DNA of 64,000 bases from Ustilago trichophora (taxonomy: Eukaryota; Basidiomycota; Ustilaginomycetes; Ustilaginales; Ustilaginaceae). Below the pieces are notes generated by a model that saw nothing but the letters and a program-made list of their open reading frames with translations, ran no database searches and was not told the DNA's origin. Position 1 is the stretch's first letter. The number at the start of each line of letters is the position of its first letter. Location of the stretch: contig OOIN01000001.1 in NCBI GenBank assembly GCA_900323505.1, positions 1,178,001 to 1,242,000 on the forward strand, in the 5' to 3' direction. Shown in pieces: positions 59,838 through 64,000 of this stretch. A program made the translations under genes and the position numbers.

Positions 59838-62639
59838 ATGGCGGGCAAGGTCACCAGGAGCGGCGCTGCAGAGGCAGACCCGATGGCCTCGGCACCAGAA
59901 GCAACAGACGCAACAGAGCTCGGCTCTGACAACGCTAGCTCAACTCTGAAGACGGAAGAGGGCGAGATCCCAGCTACCGACGCAGAAGCGACCTCCACAC
60001 AAGCAGAAACAGCAGCCGATTCGGAGAATGCCAAGCCATCTACAGTTGCTGGCCAGGAAGACGCCGCCTCGCTCGGCTCCTCCGAGTCGGATGACAAGGT
60101 GGTCACCTCATCACCTTCCAAGAAGTCCTCAAGCAGGTCAAAGAAGGGCGGCAGGACCTCTCGAGGCAAGCCCACCAGCTCCAAGCGTAGTAGCGAAGAA
60201 CAGGAGGCCACAAAGGATGGCATCGTCGATGCTTCTGAGGCAGCTGACCCATCCAGCTCTACTACCAATGCCAACGACACGGATGTAGCTGCTGAAGCCA
60301 AGGGATCCAATGCCGCATCCGAGTCGACAGAAGCGGCAGCACAATCATCATCAGCTCCCGATGGCGAAGCCGCGACAGAACCCGCCACCATTGCAACCAA
60401 TGGACGCGACGACGCCCAATCTAAAAGTGCCTCTACCAACAAGGAACTCGCACAACTCGGTCTTGGATCTTTCGGCGACGGCGCCGATGACGAAGTGATC
60501 GGGCCACGCCGTTCTCGACGCGGTCCCGGTGCTTCGCCAGATCCCAAAGCCCGTGTGCCTAAGACAGAGCCCGACGCGGATACCGCTTCATTGAAAGACG
60601 TCGCTTCCACCGACAACGCAGAACACAATGTATCCGACAACGTAGCAGCAGATGAGGTTGAAGAACACTCTACAACACAACCAGCAGAGGACAGCAAGAC
60701 TGCAGCCGAAGCTTCAGCAGCGCCGGAAGAGGCCGCCAGCGAAGCAGCTGCAACAGCAAAAACCGAGACCGAGGACGATCGTGACATCGCACCAGACGCT
60801 GAAGCTGCACAAGACCTCAATGAGGCGAACCAAGAAAACGGAGAGATCGAGGAAGCCGAAGCCGACTATGCAGACGCGGACGAACAGGGCGACCTGGATG
60901 GCGAGGAAGGAGGCGATGAAGGCGTCACACGGTGTGTCTGCGGCAGCGCCGACGAGAACGTCGGTCTCATGATTCAGTGCGAGACATGCAAGTGCTGGCA
61001 GCACTGCGTTTGCATGGGCATGCAGGTTGAGGAGGACTGCCCCGATGTCTACTTTTGCGAGCAGTGCCGGCCCGAACTCCACATCCCTCTGCTGCGCTCG
61101 CTTGGCTTGCTGCCAAAGTCGTCGAAGAAAGGCACCGGCAAGGGCGCCAAGTACTCGGCAAGAGAGCTCAAGGAGGCCAAGGAGGCCATCGCAATGCTCG
61201 CACAGGAGAATGCTCGCAGGACGCAAGCTGCCGAAGCTGCTGCTGCGTTCAACTCGCGTGACAGGAAGGGTGGCGCCAATGCGCGCAGCGATGGTCCAAA
61301 GGAGGTGCCAAAGAGTCCCAAGAGGCGCAGCACCATGAACAGCCGCGACTCGGCATATGGTGGTTGGGAGCCAATCCCGCCAGGCCTGCTTGCCGATGGC
61401 GAAGTCTGGGAGGGTGCGGACGATAGGAAAGGCGGCAAGAAGCGCAAGCGCGGTCTTCCTGACGATCCCACGGACAACACCGCAGATCCACCCGAGGCAG
61501 GCGAAGCTGCTGCTGACGCCGCTGCAGACGCTTCGAAACGACGACGCATGAGCGCAGGAGCTGGTCTGGACCAAGACGGGGACGCCGACATGGACGAAGA
61601 CGACTTGTCCGGAGGTGCGGATCACTCGGCCTCAGCGTCTCGTGATAAGAGCCACAAGAAGAAGAAAGGCAACAACCAGTATACCGTGCGCGAAGCCTCG
61701 GTCACTGCTGACTCGTCTGCTTCCAAGCCTCGTCATCCGAACCAATACACGTACCGCAACAAGGACCGCAACGGAGCCGCCGTACCCAACGGCCAAAAGA
61801 CGGGATCCAGCTCGACATCGAACCTCACCTCGCACTCGCCCAGCCCTAGTCCGAGCAAAGGCAGAGCAGAAAATGCACGCCGTGCAGCTGCGAGGGAAAA
61901 CGGAAGCCAGATCGGCACACCCGCACCTGGAGATTCTTTGGGCACTTCCAGTCGTGGCGCGCATCAGACATCGACGACACAGTGGGGTCTTCCCGAGCAC
62001 CTGACACACCTAGCATACTTGCTCCCCAACGCAGGTTCTCGACATGGCCCCTACAGGTCATCAGGATTGGCAACGGAAAATGGATCGGCCAACGGCGGAA
62101 AGAAGGGCTCTTCTTCGAGCTCCTCGGCTTCCAACGGGGGCCCGTCGCCGCCTGGAGGCCCGTCGTTTCCGACACCATTCCAAGTGCTCTCGTCGATCGA
62201 GTCATCCACCAAGGTTCGGTTCCCTAGTCGTCGCATGACGATGGGTGAGATGCGAAAGCGGGTGCGCAACATTGGCGAGTATGTGACACGAAGTCAGATT
62301 GAAGCGGTCGAGCGCGAAAAGCGCATGAAGCTGCTTGGCATCGTGCCACCCTACATGGATGAGTTGGAGGAAGAAGTCGAGGCGATGCATGAGGATGTCA
62401 AAGACACCACCGCCCCTGCCACAACCGAATCGTCAACCGAGCAGACTGCAAATGAGGAGAGCAAGAAGGAAGATGCGCCAACAGCAAGCGCACAAGGCAA
62501 AGTGGAACAGCTGCCGTTGAGCATGCGACTGATGGAGGAGCTGACACGAGAGCTGATCAACTTTCAGCGAAAGTTTGGCATCGGCCCGGGCAGCTACGGT
62601 AGCCTGAGCAGCTCGCATCAATCTGCCACTGTCAACTAG
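59838..62639 (+). CDS. PHD-finger protein, Cti6-like (putative Rpd3L histone deacetylase subunit)
   Basis: 933 residues, no intron, from the ATG at 59838 (CAGCAGCATGGCG). Residues ~1-360 are Ala/Ser/Glu-rich and disordered, with a Lys/Arg/Ser-rich patch (KKSSSRSKKGGRTSRG). A C4HC3 PHD finger lies at ~364-412: CVCGSADENVGLMIQCETC, KCWQHCVCMG and VYFCEQC. Such fingers often read methylated histone H3 Lys4. A long disordered segment follows. The C-terminal ~150 residues are compact: RRMTMGEMRKRVRNIGEYVT, RSQIEAVEREKRMKLLGI, and LPLSMRLMEELTRELINFQR. That layout, one PHD near the middle and a conserved helical C-terminus, fits fungal Cti6 in the Rpd3 large complex. Family naming rests on architecture rather than a search. 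Confidence 0.85.
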   Translation: MAGKVTRSGAAEADPMASAPEATDATELGSDNASSTLKTEEGEIPATDAEATSTQAETAADSENAKPSTVAGQEDAASLGSSESDDKVVTSSPSKKSSSRSKKGGRTSRGKPTSSKRSSEEQEATKDGIVDASEAADPSSSTTNANDTDVAAEAKGSNAASESTEAAAQSSSAPDGEAATEPATIATNGRDDAQSKSASTNKELAQLGLGSFGDGADDEVIGPRRSRRGPGASPDPKARVPKTEPDADTASLKDVASTDNAEHNVSDNVAADEVEEHSTTQPAEDSKTAAEASAAPEEAASEAAATAKTETEDDRDIAPDAEAAQDLNEANQENGEIEEAEADYADADEQGDLDGEEGGDEGVTRCVCGSADENVGLMIQCETCKCWQHCVCMGMQVEEDCPDVYFCEQCRPELHIPLLRSLGLLPKSSKKGTGKGAKYSARELKEAKEAIAMLAQENARRTQAAEAAAAFNSRDRKGGANARSDGPKEVPKSPKRRSTMNSRDSAYGGWEPIPPGLLADGEVWEGADDRKGGKKRKRGLPDDPTDNTADPPEAGEAAADAAADASKRRRMSAGAGLDQDGDADMDEDDLSGGADHSASASRDKSHKKKKGNNQYTVREASVTADSSASKPRHPNQYTYRNKDRNGAAVPNGQKTGSSSTSNLTSHSPSPSPSKGRAENARRAAARENGSQIGTPAPGDSLGTSSRGAHQTSTTQWGLPEHLTHLAYLLPNAGSRHGPYRSSGLATENGSANGGKKGSSSSSSASNGGPSPPGGPSFPTPFQVLSSIESSTKVRFPSRRMTMGEMRKRVRNIGEYVTRSQIEAVEREKRMKLLGIVPPYMDELEEEVEAMHEDVKDTTAPATTESSTEQTANEESKKEDAPTASAQGKVEQLPLSMRLMEELTRELINFQRKFGIGPGSYGSLSSSHQSATVN

Positions 62640-64000
62640 CTGGCGAATCCTGTGTCAGCTATTGCATGTACGTCTACTTGTTTCACACGCTGAATCCAGC
62701 ATTATCATTGGAATGACGGGAGCGTAGCACACGTGTGATCAGGTTTTGAATAACGTCGAAACAGTATTTGTCTATGGTGTGTGCGGGTTACAGTGGCAAC
62801 AGGTGGTCTAACGAGATGCGCAAATTGTCCACAGCAAATGTGCGGTTCGTTTCGCACAAGCTTGCTTGCGTTTGCGGCTGACCTGCGATGTAAAGCAAAT
62901 GGGGAAGGTCGACCGGGCTTTACGCAAGCGACGAAAGAAAGTCGAGATACAGTAACCTTGTCAGCGTTGAGCTTGTCCGTCGAGCCTTTGCGCTAACAGC
63001 GGCTTTTCCGATCAATCGTGCTTGGAAATGACTCTGCCTTGAGCATCTGACAATGATTGATGTGACGAGAACAGAGGCTTGAGCGTCGTCAAGTGTATCA
63101 GACTTTTTGCTTCCTCCTTCCTCCTCCCCTTTGATGCATGGGTCTGCTGTTACCTTCTCAGCTGTTTTACGATCACACAATTCTTCCATGCTTTCGAATC
63201 TGTGACTCTCACGCATACACGGCACAGAGAACGGTCCACTTGAGTGCGATTTTTTCCCCAAAGGTTGTCCATTCTTGCCTCGCGTCGCCACAATGAAAGA
63301 CACAAAAGGCCGATTCTCAGTGTCTCCTTCTCATACAGTATTTGAGGCGCCGATGCACCTGCGTGTGTGACTGTGCAAAGGTTTGTCGAATTTCGGCGAG
63401 GGTGTCGTCAACGTGCACACTTTGTCAAGCCCACAGTCACCAGCCGCGATTGATTTGTGTGTTTTCCCGCTACTCAAATTGGGGCAGCGAGCTGCAGTCA
63501 TATGTGTTACTCAGTCTCACCTGGGACCTGGGACATGATGATATCTTGACCACGAAAGTCTCTGTCGCCAGAAAGAGAAAGGACCCTCCTACAGAATGAT
63601 CTCACCAGTTGAGCGGCTGTCTGCTTTAGCGATGAAAATTTAAGATTTAAAAAAAGACAACAGCGCGTCTCCCTTACGTACAGCACGACTTCTCGTGTGC
63701 CCTGCTCGCTTTGAAACCCCAGGAGACACAGGCACGCACACGCAGGGACACGCAGATTTGCGCTTTTGAACTTTTGGCTTGGTTCTCTCTGTGTCTTCGA
63801 CCCTGAAAAAGCGTAACTTTACCGGCTTTGTGCATTCATTTTCACTTTTTGTTCTACACAGCAGCTCGCAGTGACGCGCCAAACACCGACCAAAGCCTCC
63901 CACCTCTCCTTTCTTTTCGCCCTGCTGGCTCGCGCATCCTTGCATTGCATCAGCCCACCTGAATTGACTTTCTCTCTTCCTCTGTGTGTGTGTCTCTGGC
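62640..64000. other. Right-end intergenic region, 1.36 kb
   Basis: No coding frame is supported. The last ~150 bp become CT-rich on the plus strand (ending in TCTCTTCCTCTGTGTGTGTG), resembling the leaders before other genes here. A rightward gene may start beyond the window. Confidence 0.5.

Overview
This is nuclear genomic DNA of a basidiomycete fungus, most likely a smut of the Ustilago/Sporisorium group (Ustilaginaceae). The grounds are eukaryotic families throughout (complex I 39/40 kDa subunit, eIF3e, Thg1, a Zn2Cys6 regulator, a ubiquitin protease), few and short GT-AG introns, long serine/alanine-rich disordered proteins, pyrimidine-rich leaders before ATGs, and intergenic stretches of 1-5 kb. 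The species cannot be named from the sequence. No rRNA, tRNA, CRISPR or viral sequence was recognised.

I support 20 protein genes. Left third (1-26 kb): the 3' part of a GTP-cyclohydrolase-II-like gene of the URC1 type; a 902-bp element with 38-bp terminal inverted repeats; a 1004-aa disordered protein (minus strand); a 5-kb gene-poor stretch; a PH-like protein; a 4.2-kb gene-poor stretch; a small Cys-motif protein; Thg1 tRNA-His guanylyltransferase; a ferric-reductase/NOX family membrane oxidoreductase; complex I NDUFA9-type subunit (two exons); and an alkyladenine-type DNA glycosylase.

Middle (26-50 kb): eIF3e; a two-exon MFS transporter; an LtrA-family membrane protein; a three-exon Zn2Cys6 transcription factor whose zinc cluster is split by an intron; a USP46/CreB-type deubiquitinase; and a GH36 raffinose-synthase-like protein with an unusual C-terminal tail carrying two hydrophobic segments. 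Right part (50-64 kb): a disordered conserved fungal protein; a secreted ferritin-like Rds1 homologue; a two-exon conserved fungal protein; a small coiled-coil protein; a three-exon class II aldolase/adducin-domain protein; and a Cti6-like PHD-finger protein.

The genes are mostly unrelated housekeeping, metabolic and regulatory genes with mixed orientation. They do not form an evident secondary-metabolite or effector cluster. The most unusual structures are the TIR element at 1740-2641 with its dense GTGGCT subterminal repeats, the recurrent TACAG/CTGTA palindromic tracts scattered through the intergenic DNA, and the membrane-tailed GH36 protein. Exon coordinates were worked out by hand from splice consensus and reading-frame continuity, and have not been checked against transcripts.
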